Origin: Streptomyces coeruleorubidus
GTDB taxonomy: Bacteria > Actinomycetota > Actinomycetes > Streptomycetales > Streptomycetaceae
NCBI RefSeq assembly: GCF_028885415.1
Contig: NZ_CP118527.1
Coordinates: 1,922,001 to 1,986,000, forward strand
Direction of reading: 5' to 3'
DNA length: 64,000 nucleotides
In this document: positions 32,958-42,158 of the stretch, piece by piece
Position numbering within the stretch: position 1 is the first letter of the stretch
How the letters are laid out: each line of letters begins with the position of its first letter
Notes under the pieces: generated by a model
What the model was told of the DNA's origin: nothing
The model's input: only the letters and a program-made list of their open reading frames with translations
The model's database searches: none
Position numbers and translations under genes: made by a program

Positions 32958-34594
32958 TTGAGGTCCCCCTCGTCGTCGGCCTCGGTGGGGGCCGGGTCGT
33001 TGAGCAGGTGCAGGTACTTGGTCGGGTTCCGGATGAAGTCGGTCGGGTGGGTGCCGGGCTCGATGCCCTGCTTGAGTCCCTCCCAGAAGGCCTCGAGGCC
33101 CTTGCCGGGGGCGTCGGGGGCGTTCATGTCGCGCAGAGGCTTGGGCTCGGCCTCCAGCGTCGCCCAGGGGTTGTACTCGCCCCGTTCGGCGGCCTCCCGG
33201 TCGGCCTTCTCGTTGGCGGCCTGCTGGGCGAGTCGCTCGGCGAGCGGCGTCTTCACCCTGCTGCGGCGCTGCGGCAGGCCGTTCGGCGTCCACTCGGTGA
33301 CCTCGGGGACGTCGTCGTCCTCCAGGGAGACCGTTGTGGGGATTTTCGGGCTGGTGGGGCGGCGCTTCTTGGGCGTGCGCTTCGGCCCCTCGGGGATGCC
33401 GACCGTCATGGGGATGCCGGTGGCGCCGATGCCGTGGGCGAGTCCGACACCGGGCTCGTGGGTGATCATCTCGCTCGGGACGATGAGGATGGCGCGGACG
33501 CCGCCGTACGCGGAGGCACGCAGCGAGACCTGCATGTTGTACGCCGTGCACAGACGGCCCACGACGGCGAGGCCGAGGCGCGGGTGCTCGCCGATGTCCT
33601 GCAGGTCGACGCCCGCCTTGGCGGCCTCCAGCATGCCCTCGATCCGGGCGCGTGCCTCCTCGTTGAGGTTGACACCGCCGTCCTCGATCTCGATGCAGAC
33701 GCCGGTCTGCACCTCGGTGGCGGTGACGTGCACCTTCGTCTGCGGCGGCGAGTAGCGCGTGGCGTTGTCGAGGAGCTCGGCGGCGGCGTGGATGACCGGC
33801 TCGACGTAGATGCCCTTGACGCTGACCTTGGCGATGGAGGACAGCTGGATGCGCCGGTACTCCAGGATGCGGGACATGGCACCGCGCAGCGTGCTGTACA
33901 GGGACACCGGCTCGGGCCACTGCCTGCCGGGGCGGCCGCCGCCGAGGACGGAGACGGAGTCGGCGAGGCGGCCGATCAGGGCGTTGCCGTGGTCGATGCG
34001 CAGCAGGTCGTCGAAGACCTCGGGGTTGCGGCCGTGGTCCTCCTCCATCTCCCGGAGCTCCTCGGCCTGCTGGTGGATGATCGCCTGGACACGGCGGGCG
34101 ACACTGACGAAGGAGCGCGCGGCGGCGTCGCGCATGGTCACTTCGCGGTCGACGATCTTGAGCACCGTCAGCAGCGTCTCGGCCTGCGGGGCGGGGAGGT
34201 CGCGGTACTCGGGGTTGGCCACACCGAGCTTGCGAATCACTTCCCTGGGGGATTCTCCGGAGCTCAGCAGTTGGAGCGCCGCGGGGATGATCTCCCTCGA
34301 GAAGTGGACCAACTCGTTCTCGTGGGCGGCGATCCGCTGTTCCAGATGCGCGCTGTGCCTGGCGTGCTCGGCCCGCTGCTTGCGCAGGGCACGGCCGCGG
34401 CGCACCGCCTCGACCGCCGTCGCGATCACCAGCACGGTGGCGATGCCACCGCACCAGCCGACGGCGAGCCGGGCCGGCGCCGTCACCAGGGCGACAGCGG
34501 CTCCGGTCGCCGCGGCCATCGCTATGGCCGGCAGCAGCAGCACGCGCGCGTAGGGCAGTTCAGCGCGACCGGGAGGGGATTGAACACTCACCAT
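32954..34594 (-). CDS. cvnA: Conservon sensor-kinase-like protein CvnA
   Basis: A 546-residue membrane protein. Two N-terminal transmembrane helices (about 15-32 and 38-58) flank a short loop, and a long helical segment follows. The HATPase_c domain (about 290-400) has the N-box AAELLDNATRYSPP, IEDGGVNLNEEA and GLAVVGRL. There is no clear phosphoacceptor His, as in other CvnA proteins. The C-terminal 150 residues are Pro/Lys/Arg-rich and low complexity. ATG 34594 follows AGAAGG at 5 nt. First gene of a tight operon cvnA-B-C-D-P450; corresponds to rarA if this is cvn9. Confidence 0.93.
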   Translation of the reverse strand: MVSVQSPPGRAELPYARVLLLPAIAMAAATGAAVALVTAPARLAVGWCGGIATVLVIATAVEAVRRGRALRKQRAEHARHSAHLEQRIAAHENELVHFSREIIPAALQLLSSGESPREVIRKLGVANPEYRDLPAPQAETLLTVLKIVDREVTMRDAAARSFVSVARRVQAIIHQQAEELREMEEDHGRNPEVFDDLLRIDHGNALIGRLADSVSVLGGGRPGRQWPEPVSLYSTLRGAMSRILEYRRIQLSSIAKVSVKGIYVEPVIHAAAELLDNATRYSPPQTKVHVTATEVQTGVCIEIEDGGVNLNEEARARIEGMLEAAKAGVDLQDIGEHPRLGLAVVGRLCTAYNMQVSLRASAYGGVRAILIVPSEMITHEPGVGLAHGIGATGIPMTVGIPEGPKRTPKKRRPTSPKIPTTVSLEDDDVPEVTEWTPNGLPQRRSRVKTPLAERLAQQAANEKADREAAERGEYNPWATLEAEPKPLRDMNAPDAPGKGLEAFWEGLKQGIEPGTHPTDFIRNPTKYLHLLNDPAPTEADDEGDLK

Positions 34595-34860
34595 GTGGGC
34601 CTTCTGAAAGGAGTCGGCTGGGGTTCGGAAGGACGTGCAAGGGGGTATGTCATGAAGCTGTAGGACTCTTCCGCACATTGGGGAACAAGCGCACGAATTC
34701 ATCTCAAGCCGGTGCGCTGCGGGCGAGCTTAGTCCGACCGGATCATCGCCATGTCATATTCAGCAACTGCCGGAAACCGGTCGCGAAGGGATAGTACGCT
34801 CAGTCTTTTACACGCTGCGACATCGTTCGAATACGTCCCGTAACGACGAACAGGCATGCG
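34595..34860. other. Conservon promoter region
   Basis: A gene-free stretch of about 270 bp upstream of cvnA, unusually AT-rich for this genome in places (for example around 34655-34700 and 34750-34800). It must hold the conservon promoter, but I cannot fix a single -10/-35 pair with confidence. Confidence 0.4.
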
Positions 34861-34861
34861 A

Positions 34862-34891
34862 AAGCCCCTCCCCTAAACGGGTGAGGGGCTT
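34862..34891. terminator. Terminator between helY and the conservon
   Basis: AAGCCCCTC (34862-34870) pairs with GAGGGGCTT (34883-34891) around a 12-nt loop. The A and T flanks make it usable in both directions. It lies 75 nt past the helY stop. Confidence 0.75.
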
Positions 34892-34903
34892 CGGCGACAA
34901 CGC

Positions 34904-34950
34904 CCTTTAAGGGGCGCGGGGAACTGCGCGAGCAACCACAACGAACCGGC
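34904..34950. repeat. Streptomyces intergenic repeat (GGGGCGCGGGGAACTGCGCG type)
   Basis: The segment CCTTTAAGGGGCGCGGGGAA followed by CTGCGCGAGCAACCACAACG matches a module I know to recur between genes in many Streptomyces genomes. It contains a small TTTAA-centred palindrome. Function is unknown. Confidence 0.65.
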
Positions 34951-34965
34951 ACTCGCGCAACAAGC

Positions 34966-37767
34966 TCACCCCACCGACGAGTAGGCGACAACTCCCCGCA
35001 GCAACAGATCAACGGCCTTACGGGCGTTCTTCACCACCGAAGACCCTTGTGGCGCCGCCGCCGCGATCTGCCCCAGCACATCGATGACCTGCTTGCACCA
35101 CCGCACGAAGTCCCCCGCCGGCATCTCCGCCTCGCGCAGCACCTCGTCGAGCCCCTTCCCGGAGGCCCACATGTACGCGGCCCAGGCAAACCCCAGGTCC
35201 GGCTCACGCTGCCCGACACCCTCGGTCTGGGAGATCCGGAACTCCTCCTCAAGGGCGTCCAGCCGCCCCCAGATCCGCACCATCTCGCCCAGCGCGGCCT
35301 TGGCCTTCCCCGACGGCAGCTTCGGCGCCAGCGCATCGTCCCCGACGCGCGCCTCATACACCAACGCCGAGACGCACCCGGCCAGTTCGGCCGGGCCGAG
35401 CCCCTCCCAGACGCCCTCGCGCAGACACTCGCTGGCGAGCAGGTCCAGCTCGCCGTACAGCCGCGCGAGCCGCTTGCCGTGCTCGGTGACCTCGTCGCCG
35501 CGCAGGTAGTCCATCTCGGTCAGCAGCGCCACGATCCGGTCGAACGTCCGCGCGATCGTGTTGGTACGGCCCTCGATGCGCCGCTCCAGCTGCGAGGTGT
35601 CCCGCAGCAGCCGGTGGTAGCGCTCGGCCCAACGGGCGTGGTCCTCACGGTCGTTGCACCCGTGGCAGGGGTGCGCGCGCAGCGCCGTCCGCAGCCGGGC
35701 GATCTCGCGGTCGTCGGCCGCCTGGGAGCGCCGCTTGCGGTGCCGCTCGGCCGGGATGTGCCCGGCCTTGGTGCGCAGCGCGGACGCGAGGTCCCGACGG
35801 GACTGCGGTGAACGGGGGTTGAAGGACTTCGGGATCCGCATCCGCTCCAGCGCCTCGACCGGCACCGGGAAGTCGATGGCCGCCAGCCGCTTCACCTGCC
35901 GCTCGGCGGTCAGCACCAGCGGGCGCGGCCCGTCGTGGTGCTCGAAACCGCGGTGGCCGTTCGAACGGCCCGCGGGCAGGCCCGGGTCCAGCACCAGCGC
36001 CAGGCCCGCGTACTTGCCGGTGGGCACATGGATGACGTCGCCGGGCTTCAGCTTCTCCAGCGAGACGGCGGCCTCCGCGCGCCGCTGTGCCGCACCCTGC
36101 CGGGCCAGCTCGTTCTCACGGTCCTTCAGTTCGCGGCGCAGCCGCGCGTACTCCTCGAAGTCGCCGAGGTGGCAGGTCATGGAGGCCTTGTAGCCCTCAA
36201 GACCCTCCTCGTTGCGCTGCACCTGCCGGGAGATGCCGACGACCGACTTGTCCGCCTGGAACTGCGCGAACGACGTCTCCAGCAGCTCGCGCGAGCGGTG
36301 CCGACCGAACTGCTCGACCAGGTTGACCGCCATGTTGTACGACGGCTTGAAGCTGGACCGCAGCGGATACGTGCGCGTGCCGGCCAGGCCCGCCAAGTGC
36401 TCGGGGTTCATGCCGCGCTGCCAGAGCACGACGGCGTGGCCCTCGACGTCGATGCCGCGTCGTCCGGCCCGGCCGGTGAGCTGCGTGAACTCGCCCGGGG
36501 TGATGTCCGCGTGCTGCTCGCCGTTCCACTTGACGAGCTTCTCCAGCACCACCGAACGGGCGGGCATGTTGATGCCGAGGGCGAGGGTCTCGGTGGCGAA
36601 CACGGCCTTGACCAGGCCGCGCACGAACAGCTCCTCGACGACCTCCTTGAAGGTGGGCAGCATGCCCGCGTGGTGGGCGGCGATGCCGCGCTCCAGGCCC
36701 TCCAGCCACTCGTAGTAGCCGAGGACGTGCAGGTCCTCGTGCGGGATGGACGCCGTGCGCTCCTCGACGAGCGCGCGTACCCGGTGGCGCGCCTCCTCGT
36801 CGTTGAGCCTGAGGCCCGCGTACAGACACTGCTGGACGGCGGCCTCGCAGGCGGCGCGGCTGAAGATGAAGGTGATGGCGGGCAGCAGCCCCTCGGCGTC
36901 GAGCCGCTCGATGACCTCGGGCCGGCTCGGCGTCCACACCCGGGAGCGCTGTCTGCGCTCACGCTCGCGGTCGGCCTCGCGCTGCCGGCCGCGCCGGCGG
37001 TCCTGGTACGACGGCCGGGCCGCCTCCATGCGCGCCATGCGCGTGAGGTCGGGGTTGACGGCCTTCTTGTGGCCCTCGCCCTCCTCGAAGAGGTCGTACA
37101 TCCGCCGCCCGGCCAGCACGTGCTGGAACAGCGGCACGGGCCGGTGCTCGGAGACGATCACCTCGGTGTCGCCGCGGACCGTGTCGAGCCAGTCGCCGAA
37201 CTCCTCGGCGTTCGACACGGTCGCCGAGAGCGAGACGAGCGTGACCGACTCGGGAAGGTGGATGATCACCTCCTCCCAGACGGCGCCCCGGAAGCGGTCG
37301 GAGAGGTAGTGCACCTCGTCCATGACCACGTAGCCGAGGCCCAGGAGTGTCTGGGAACCGGCATACAGCATGTTCCGCAGCACCTCGGTGGTCATCACGA
37401 CCACCGGGGCGTCGGAGTTGACGCTGTTGTCGCCGGTGAGCAGGCCCACCTTGTCCGTGCCGTAGCGGCGGCACAGGTCGGCGTACTTCTGGTTCGACAG
37501 CGCCTTGATGGGCGTCGTGTAGAAGCACTTCTTGCCCTGCTGGAGGGCGAGGTGGACGGCGAACTCGCCGACGATCGTCTTGCCGGAGCCGGTGGGCGCG
37601 GCGACCAGCACGCCCTTCCCCGCCTCGAGCGCCTGGCAGGCCTCGATCTGGAAGGGGTCGAGGCCGAAGTCGTACATCTCGCGGAAGGAGGCGAGCGCGG
37701 TGGCCTGCTCGGCAGCGCGCTGACGGGCTGCCGCGTACCGCTCGGCCGGTGAGAGATCCTCTGTCAT
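34966..37767 (-). CDS. helY: Ski2/Mtr4-like DEAD-box RNA helicase HelY
   Basis: A 933-residue superfamily 2 helicase expected to unwind RNA for turnover. The core (about 25-480) contains AAPTGSGKT (motif I), TTPIKALSNQK (Ia), DEVH (II), LSATVSNAEEF (III) and QLTGRAGRRGIDVEGHAVV (VI). The long C-terminal region has a DSHCT-like domain (about 750-930) and a CHGCNDREDHARW Cys/His segment. ATG 37767 starts the conserved MTEDLSPAERYAAARQRA; an upstream start adds 15 residues. The gene lies upstream of a bidirectional terminator and downstream of tatC and the lipid kinase. Confidence 0.93.
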   Translation of the reverse strand: MTEDLSPAERYAAARQRAAEQATALASFREMYDFGLDPFQIEACQALEAGKGVLVAAPTGSGKTIVGEFAVHLALQQGKKCFYTTPIKALSNQKYADLCRRYGTDKVGLLTGDNSVNSDAPVVVMTTEVLRNMLYAGSQTLLGLGYVVMDEVHYLSDRFRGAVWEEVIIHLPESVTLVSLSATVSNAEEFGDWLDTVRGDTEVIVSEHRPVPLFQHVLAGRRMYDLFEEGEGHKKAVNPDLTRMARMEAARPSYQDRRRGRQREADRERERRQRSRVWTPSRPEVIERLDAEGLLPAITFIFSRAACEAAVQQCLYAGLRLNDEEARHRVRALVEERTASIPHEDLHVLGYYEWLEGLERGIAAHHAGMLPTFKEVVEELFVRGLVKAVFATETLALGINMPARSVVLEKLVKWNGEQHADITPGEFTQLTGRAGRRGIDVEGHAVVLWQRGMNPEHLAGLAGTRTYPLRSSFKPSYNMAVNLVEQFGRHRSRELLETSFAQFQADKSVVGISRQVQRNEEGLEGYKASMTCHLGDFEEYARLRRELKDRENELARQGAAQRRAEAAVSLEKLKPGDVIHVPTGKYAGLALVLDPGLPAGRSNGHRGFEHHDGPRPLVLTAERQVKRLAAIDFPVPVEALERMRIPKSFNPRSPQSRRDLASALRTKAGHIPAERHRKRRSQAADDREIARLRTALRAHPCHGCNDREDHARWAERYHRLLRDTSQLERRIEGRTNTIARTFDRIVALLTEMDYLRGDEVTEHGKRLARLYGELDLLASECLREGVWEGLGPAELAGCVSALVYEARVGDDALAPKLPSGKAKAALGEMVRIWGRLDALEEEFRISQTEGVGQREPDLGFAWAAYMWASGKGLDEVLREAEMPAGDFVRWCKQVIDVLGQIAAAAPQGSSVVKNARKAVDLLLRGVVAYSSVG

Positions 37768-37868
37768 CGTGCTTTCGAGCGTACCGGGCCGCACTGACAA
37801 CAGGACGATCATTATCCGGATCCGTTCCTGTGAAACCGGAGATCGGCGCAGCTCAGGGGCAGCACGGC

Positions 37869-38759
37869 TCAGGGGCCGACGACCCGCACGCCCCCGCGCA
37901 CGCAGCGCGCGCTCAGCGGCAACGGGCCGAGCGATTCCCCGTCCGCGTACCCGGTGACGCCCTCGGCGGCGACCTCGACCCGCGCCGCCCGCAGCACGGT
38001 CACCTTCGGATGCTCGACATGGGTCCCCCGGTACACCCGCGGAAACACCCGCAGCAGCGTCGTACGGTCGCAGTCCCCGACCACGGTGATGTCGAACAGC
38101 CCGTCGGTCAGGTCGGCTCCGGGGCAGATCCGCATGCCGCCGCCGTACGACGATCCATTGCCGACGGCGACCAGGGTCGCCTCGACCTCACGGACCTCGC
38201 CGTCGTCGAGCCGGATCCGGTACGGGACGGGCCGGAACGCGGCGAGTTCGGCGAGCATCGCGAGGTCGTACTTGAAGCGGCCGGCGGGCCACCGCATGCG
38301 GTTGCCCCGGTCGTTGACCCGGGAGTCGAAGCCGGAGGCGAGGACCGTGCCGAACCAGCGGTCCCCCACCAGACCGAGGTCGATGTCGCGGAGCCGCCCG
38401 CACTTGAGGGCGTCGGCGATCATCCGGCCCGCGGCGGCCGGCTCGCGTACGGGCAGACCGAGGGCGCGGGCGAAGTCGTTGCCGGTGCCGACGGCGACCA
38501 GGCCGAGGGGGGTGCTCGTGCCCGCGACCGCCCGCAGCGCCAGCTGGGCCATGCCGTCACCGCCGACGGCTATCAGCGCTCCGGTGCCGCCCGCGACGGC
38601 GGCACGCGCGCGGATGAGGGCGTCCGGGGCGTCCTCCCCGAGCACCGTACGCACCGAGAAACCGGCCGCCCGCAAAGCGGAAGCGGCCGGCTGCGCCGCG
38701 CGGGCGCCCCGGCCGCGACCCGCGGTGGGGTTGACGAAGAGGGTGATCTCGCTGGTCAC
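37869..38759 (-). CDS. Diacylglycerol/lipid kinase family protein
   Basis: A 296-residue DAGK_cat-domain enzyme that would phosphorylate a lipid such as diacylglycerol using ATP. It starts ITLFVNPTAGRGRGARAAQ; the nucleotide loop is IAVGGDGMAQLALRAVAG, followed by VAVGTGNDFARALGLP, and the C-terminal half includes GTVLASGFDSRVNDRG. GTG 38759. It is 31 nt from tatC, in the same direction, so possibly co-transcribed with it. Confidence 0.9.
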   Translation of the reverse strand: MTSEITLFVNPTAGRGRGARAAQPAASALRAAGFSVRTVLGEDAPDALIRARAAVAGGTGALIAVGGDGMAQLALRAVAGTSTPLGLVAVGTGNDFARALGLPVREPAAAGRMIADALKCGRLRDIDLGLVGDRWFGTVLASGFDSRVNDRGNRMRWPAGRFKYDLAMLAELAAFRPVPYRIRLDDGEVREVEATLVAVGNGSSYGGGMRICPGADLTDGLFDITVVGDCDRTTLLRVFPRVYRGTHVEHPKVTVLRAARVEVAAEGVTGYADGESLGPLPLSARCVRGGVRVVGP

Positions 38760-38790
38760 GCGACCGACCCTATGAGCTGCCCGCCGATCT

Positions 38791-39753
38791 TCAGGTCACG
38801 TCGTCATAACCGTTGACCCGGTCCGTGCGCTCCGCGCTCGCCTGCTCGGGCAGCGCGGCGCGGCTGCTCGTCACGGGCTCGATCTCGCCGATGTCGTCGG
38901 GGGTGAGGTCCAGCTCGGAGGCCTCGTCGTCGGCGGGGCCCAAGGCATCGCGGCGGCTGCGACGCCGGTCGTTGAGCAGGGAGAAGAGGACCGCGGCGAA
39001 GTACAGGATCCAGATCGGCCCGGCGAGCGCCAGCATCGTGAGCGGGTCGGTGCTCGGCGTGGCGATGGCCGCGAACACCGTGATGCCCATGATCATGCCG
39101 CGCCACCAGCCGAGCATGCGCTTGCCGGTGATCGCGCCGGTGGCGTTGAGCATGACCAGCAGCAGCGGCAGCTCGAAGGAGAGGCCGAAGACGAGCACCA
39201 TCCGCATGACCAGGTCGAGCAGGTCGTCCAGCGGAAGGAGGTTGGACGTGCCGCCCGGGGTGAACTCGAGGAGCACCTTCGCCGTGGTGGGAAGCACCGT
39301 GTAGGCGAAGTAGGCGCCGATGATGAACAGCGGGGCGCCCGTGCCGACGAAGGCGTAGGCGTACTTCTTCTCGTGCCGGTGCAGGCCCGGCGCGATGAAG
39401 GCCCACAGCTGGTAGAGCCAGATCGGCGAGGCCAGCACGACACCGGCCATCAGGGACACCTTCAGCGCGAGCGTGAACGGGGTGAGCAGGCCGTTGATGG
39501 TGATCTGCGCACACGGCTTCGAGCCCGGCTGCGCCTGGGCCAGTTCCGCGAAGGTCTTGTCACAGCCGACCGAGTCGAGGATCGGCTTGGTGATCAAGTT
39601 GATGATGTCGTTGTAGAAGAAGGCGGCGAAGACCGTGACGACGACGATCGCCAGGATCGCCTTGGCGAGCCGGTTGCGGAGCTCGCGAAGGTGCTCCGCG
39701 AGGGGCATCCGCCCCTCCGGATCCTTCTCCTGCTTGCGGGCAGACTTCAGCAA
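38791..39753 (-). CDS. tatC: Twin-arginine translocase subunit TatC
   Basis: A 320-residue integral membrane protein, the signal-binding core of the Tat pathway exporting folded proteins. It has six helices. The N-terminal cytoplasmic signature is MPLAEHLRELRNRLAKAILA, and the loop contains SPIWLYQLWAFIAPGLHRHEKK. A charged C-terminal tail of about 70 residues is typical of Streptomyces. The first codon is probably TTG 39753 (LLKSARKQEKD); ATG 39708 is the alternative. It is downstream of tatA with a 47-nt gap. Confidence 0.96.
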   Translation of the reverse strand: MLKSARKQEKDPEGRMPLAEHLRELRNRLAKAILAIVVVTVFAAFFYNDIINLITKPILDSVGCDKTFAELAQAQPGSKPCAQITINGLLTPFTLALKVSLMAGVVLASPIWLYQLWAFIAPGLHRHEKKYAYAFVGTGAPLFIIGAYFAYTVLPTTAKVLLEFTPGGTSNLLPLDDLLDLVMRMVLVFGLSFELPLLLVMLNATGAITGKRMLGWWRGMIMGITVFAAIATPSTDPLTMLALAGPIWILYFAAVLFSLLNDRRRSRRDALGPADDEASELDLTPDDIGEIEPVTSSRAALPEQASAERTDRVNGYDDVT

Positions 39754-39800
39754 CCCACGTTCCCATCTCGTGCGGCAGGCCGGAGGTCACCGGCCCTGCG

Positions 39801-40085
39801 TCAGCGCTTGGTCGTGTCCGTCGGCTCGTTGACCGGGCGCGAGCTGGTCACGTCACCGGGGGCGGCCTGGATGGTGCGCTGCGAGGGCTGCTCGTCGTTG
39901 TCGGGCGGGCCGGCCGGGGTCGTGGACGACTTGTTCTCGTCCTTCATCGCCTTGGCCTCGCTCTTGAGGATACGGGCCGACTTGCCGAGCGACCGAGCCA
40001 TGTCCGGAAGCTTCTTCGCGCCGAACAGCAGGATGATGACGACGAGGATGAGAATGATCTCGGGGGCTCCGAGCCTTCCGAACAT
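39801..40085 (-). CDS. tatA: Twin-arginine translocase subunit TatA
   Basis: A 94-residue Tat pore subunit: one N-terminal helix (EIILILVVIILLFGAKKLPD) with the FGxxKLP hinge, an amphipathic helix and an acidic, Pro-rich tail. ATG 40085 follows AAGGTAA. It is the first gene of tatA-tatC. A perfect 18-bp palindrome lies 41 bp upstream. Confidence 0.97.
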   Translation of the reverse strand: MFGRLGAPEIILILVVIILLFGAKKLPDMARSLGKSARILKSEAKAMKDENKSSTTPAGPPDNDEQPSQRTIQAAPGDVTSSRPVNEPTDTTKR

Positions 40086-40125
40086 AAGTCTTTACCTTCT
40101 CACCGAGGCGGCTGTGGTGGGGTGC

Positions 40126-40143
40126 TGTCCGACCGGTCGGACA
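40126..40143. promoter_or_regulatory. 18-bp perfect palindrome upstream of tatA
   Basis: TGTCCGACCGGTCGGACA is exactly self-complementary, and a third half-site TGTCCGA follows at 40146-40152. Further on, ACGATCG and CGATCGT flank TTGACA. This 260-bp gap (40086-40344) holds no gene. A regulator-binding role in the tatA promoter is inferred. Confidence 0.45.
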
Positions 40144-40344
40144 TGTGTCCGAACGATCGTGTTGACAGCGATCGTAACGCTCAGGGGTAAACGTGAGGCA
40201 ATCCCTCTGCATCCCCTGTGCGTACTCCCGTCCGCGGCCAGTGCCTCGTTAACCGGGCCGCGACCAGCAGAGTACCTGTCCGAACCGCGGAGGTGACAGG
40301 GCGAAGTGTCCCAAAGCCCGACTCACAGCCGCCCGCCGGACAGC

Positions 40345-40539
40345 TCACAGGGCGTCCACGGACCGGGCCGCGCTCTCCGTCGCCCGCTCCAGGTCCTCCG
40401 CGGCCCGGCTGATACGGCGCGCCGAGTCCGTGACCTGGCTGCCCAGACGCTGTGCCTCGACGAAGACCCGCACGGCGAGCACCCCGAGCACGACGAGACC
40501 CACGAATCCCACGGCAATGGCGAACATCGGCCAGAACAT
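40345..40539 (-). CDS. Small membrane protein with coiled-coil tail
   Basis: A 64-residue protein: one transmembrane helix (MFAIAVGFVGLVVLGVLAVR) followed by an amphipathic helix of about 40 residues (EAQRLGSQVTDSARRISRAA). It is preceded by TAGGCT (40552-40547) and 7 nt, so the mRNA is probably leaderless. The surrounding frame is open further upstream but without a ribosome site. Function unknown; it sits between the zinc-ribbon gene and tatA on the same strand. Confidence 0.75.
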   Translation of the reverse strand: MFWPMFAIAVGFVGLVVLGVLAVRVFVEAQRLGSQVTDSARRISRAAEDLERATESAARSVDAL

Positions 40540-40582
40540 GACGCCGAGCCTAGACCCTTCCGGAACGTCGAACGTCAGGCCC

Positions 40583-40876
40583 CTACAGGGTCGAATGCAG
40601 CCGCAGGGTCCGCACACCGCCGCCGGTGAGCAGCTCCACGATCCGCTCCCCCGCGGGCTTGCGGACGGATGCACCGCACTCCGGGCAGGTGAAGGAGTAG
40701 AAGGTGGTGCGGCTGGTGGCGCCGATGGCGAGGCGCAGGGCGCCCGCGGTGAGCTCGAAGCGTCCGCGGCAGTCCGGGCAGCCCGCCTTGAACAGCACCG
40801 GGGACACGCTCGTCATCCCGGCGAACGCGGACTCCACCGTCACGCCCCGCGCACCCGACGTCGCCGACTCGCTCAC
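40583..40876 (-). CDS. Zinc-ribbon protein
   Basis: A 97-residue protein with two cysteine knuckles, AGCPDCRGRF and FTCPECGASV, spaced about 34 residues apart, enough to bind one zinc. GTG 40876 is preceded by GAGGAGCGAGGG. It lies downstream of pafBC and upstream of the small membrane protein. Role unknown; nucleic-acid or protein binding is plausible. Confidence 0.8.
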   Translation of the reverse strand: MSESATSGARGVTVESAFAGMTSVSPVLFKAGCPDCRGRFELTAGALRLAIGATSRTTFYSFTCPECGASVRKPAGERIVELLTGGGVRTLRLHSTL

Positions 40877-40896
40877 AGCCCTCGCTCCTCTTTCTC

Positions 40897-40974
40897 GGGT
40901 CGTTCGCCTTCGGGGCACCCGGCCGGCGCCGGCGCGGGTCGTTCGCCTTGGGGGCACCCGGCCGGCGCGGGCCG
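40897..40974. repeat. Two-copy 39-bp tandem repeat
   Basis: GGGTCGTTCGCCTT begins at 40897 and again at 40936, each followed by CGGGG/GGGGG CACCCGGCCGGCG. The unit length is 39 bp, a multiple of three. It lies in the 193-bp gap between pafC and the zinc-ribbon gene. Confidence 0.7.
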
Positions 40975-41069
40975 GCTCGCCGGCGACGTCGGCCAGGTCC
41001 GCGTCCCGGAACCACGGCGGTGTCGGGGGACGGCGCCGGCCTGCCGTCGCCGCCGTGCGCACCCGCGGC

Positions 41070-42140
41070 TCACTCGCGCCTGCCGTCCGGCGCGTCCGCC
41101 ACCGCCTGCGGCCCGCGCACCTCGGCCGCCTGCACCACGTCGGCCGCTTCCACCGCCTCGATCCCGTCGTACGCCGCCAGCGCCTCGCGGGCCGCCTGCC
41201 GGGCGCTGTCCGCCAGCTCGGGCGGCGACACGATGCGGCCGTCGCGCCCGAGCCGCAGCCCCAGGCGCCGCAGCGACGCCGGGTCGGGGGTCCGCAGAGT
41301 GATGCGCAGCCCGCCGTCCGCGAGCTCGTCCGCGCTGTCGTGCGGGTAGTACTCGGCGACCCAGCGGCCGCCGGGCCCGACCTCGACCACGACCTCCGGG
41401 TCCTCGGCCGCGGGCTGCACCAGCGCCTGAGACAGGTCCCGCAGCTCGATCTCCGGCGGCGCCGACGGCTCGTCGAGGATCTTGATCTCGGCGACCCGGT
41501 CGAGCCGGAAGGTGCGGCGCGCCTCCGAGCGGCGGCACCAGGCCTCGACATACGTGTGCCCGACGCTGACCAGGCGGATCGGGTCGATCTCCCGCTCGGT
41601 GACCTCGTCGCGTGCGGGCGAGTAGTAGCGGATCCACAGCCGGCGGCGCTCGGCGATCGCCCGGTCGACGTCCGCGAAGACCCCGCCCTCGGACTCGAAG
41701 GTCACCGACAGCCGCGCGCTGGCGCCCGCCGCCTCGCCGGCCGCGGCCTCCACCTTGGCCGTCGCCCGCAGCAGCGCCTGCCGGTCGCTCTCGCGCAGTC
41801 CGGGCAGCGTGGCCACGGCGCGGGCGGCGACGAGCAGGGCGGTGGCCTCGTCGGCGGCGAGCCTGAGCGGCTCGGCCGCCTCCGCCGCCAGGGCGGCCGG
41901 GTTGTGCCACCAGATGCGCTCGCCGTCGGTGTCGATGTCGAGCAGGTCGCCGCCGCGGAAGCTGGTGCCGCACATGGGCAGCACGTCGAGGTCGGAGACC
42001 AGTTCGTCCTCGGTGATGCCGAAGGCGCGCGCGACGTCCTCGACCCGGGCCCCGGGACGCTCCCTCAGATACGTCACCAGGGAGAGCATGCGTCTGGTCT
42101 GGTCGATGGCGTTCACGGGCCTGACCGGTTTGCCTGCCAC
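41070..42140 (-). CDS. pafC: WYL-domain transcriptional regulator PafC
   Basis: A 356-residue regulator, the second gene of pafBC. It has an N-terminal winged helix (VEDVARAFGITEDELVSDLD), a WYL domain (about 145-215, including RRRLWIRYYSPARDEVTERE) and a C-terminal WCX domain. In mycobacteria PafB and PafC form a heterodimer that activates the RecA/LexA-independent DNA-damage response. GTG 42140 lies 18 nt after pafB. Confidence 0.92.
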   Translation of the reverse strand: MAGKPVRPVNAIDQTRRMLSLVTYLRERPGARVEDVARAFGITEDELVSDLDVLPMCGTSFRGGDLLDIDTDGERIWWHNPAALAAEAAEPLRLAADEATALLVAARAVATLPGLRESDRQALLRATAKVEAAAGEAAGASARLSVTFESEGGVFADVDRAIAERRRLWIRYYSPARDEVTEREIDPIRLVSVGHTYVEAWCRRSEARRTFRLDRVAEIKILDEPSAPPEIELRDLSQALVQPAAEDPEVVVEVGPGGRWVAEYYPHDSADELADGGLRITLRTPDPASLRRLGLRLGRDGRIVSPPELADSARQAAREALAAYDGIEAVEAADVVQAAEVRGPQAVADAPDGRRE

Positions 42141-42158
42141 TGTCTCGTCCGCTCCCCC

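Noticed and set aside
34800..35012. Short Cys-rich frame between helY and the conservon
   Set aside because: It lies over the terminator and a common intergenic repeat, so the frame is chance.
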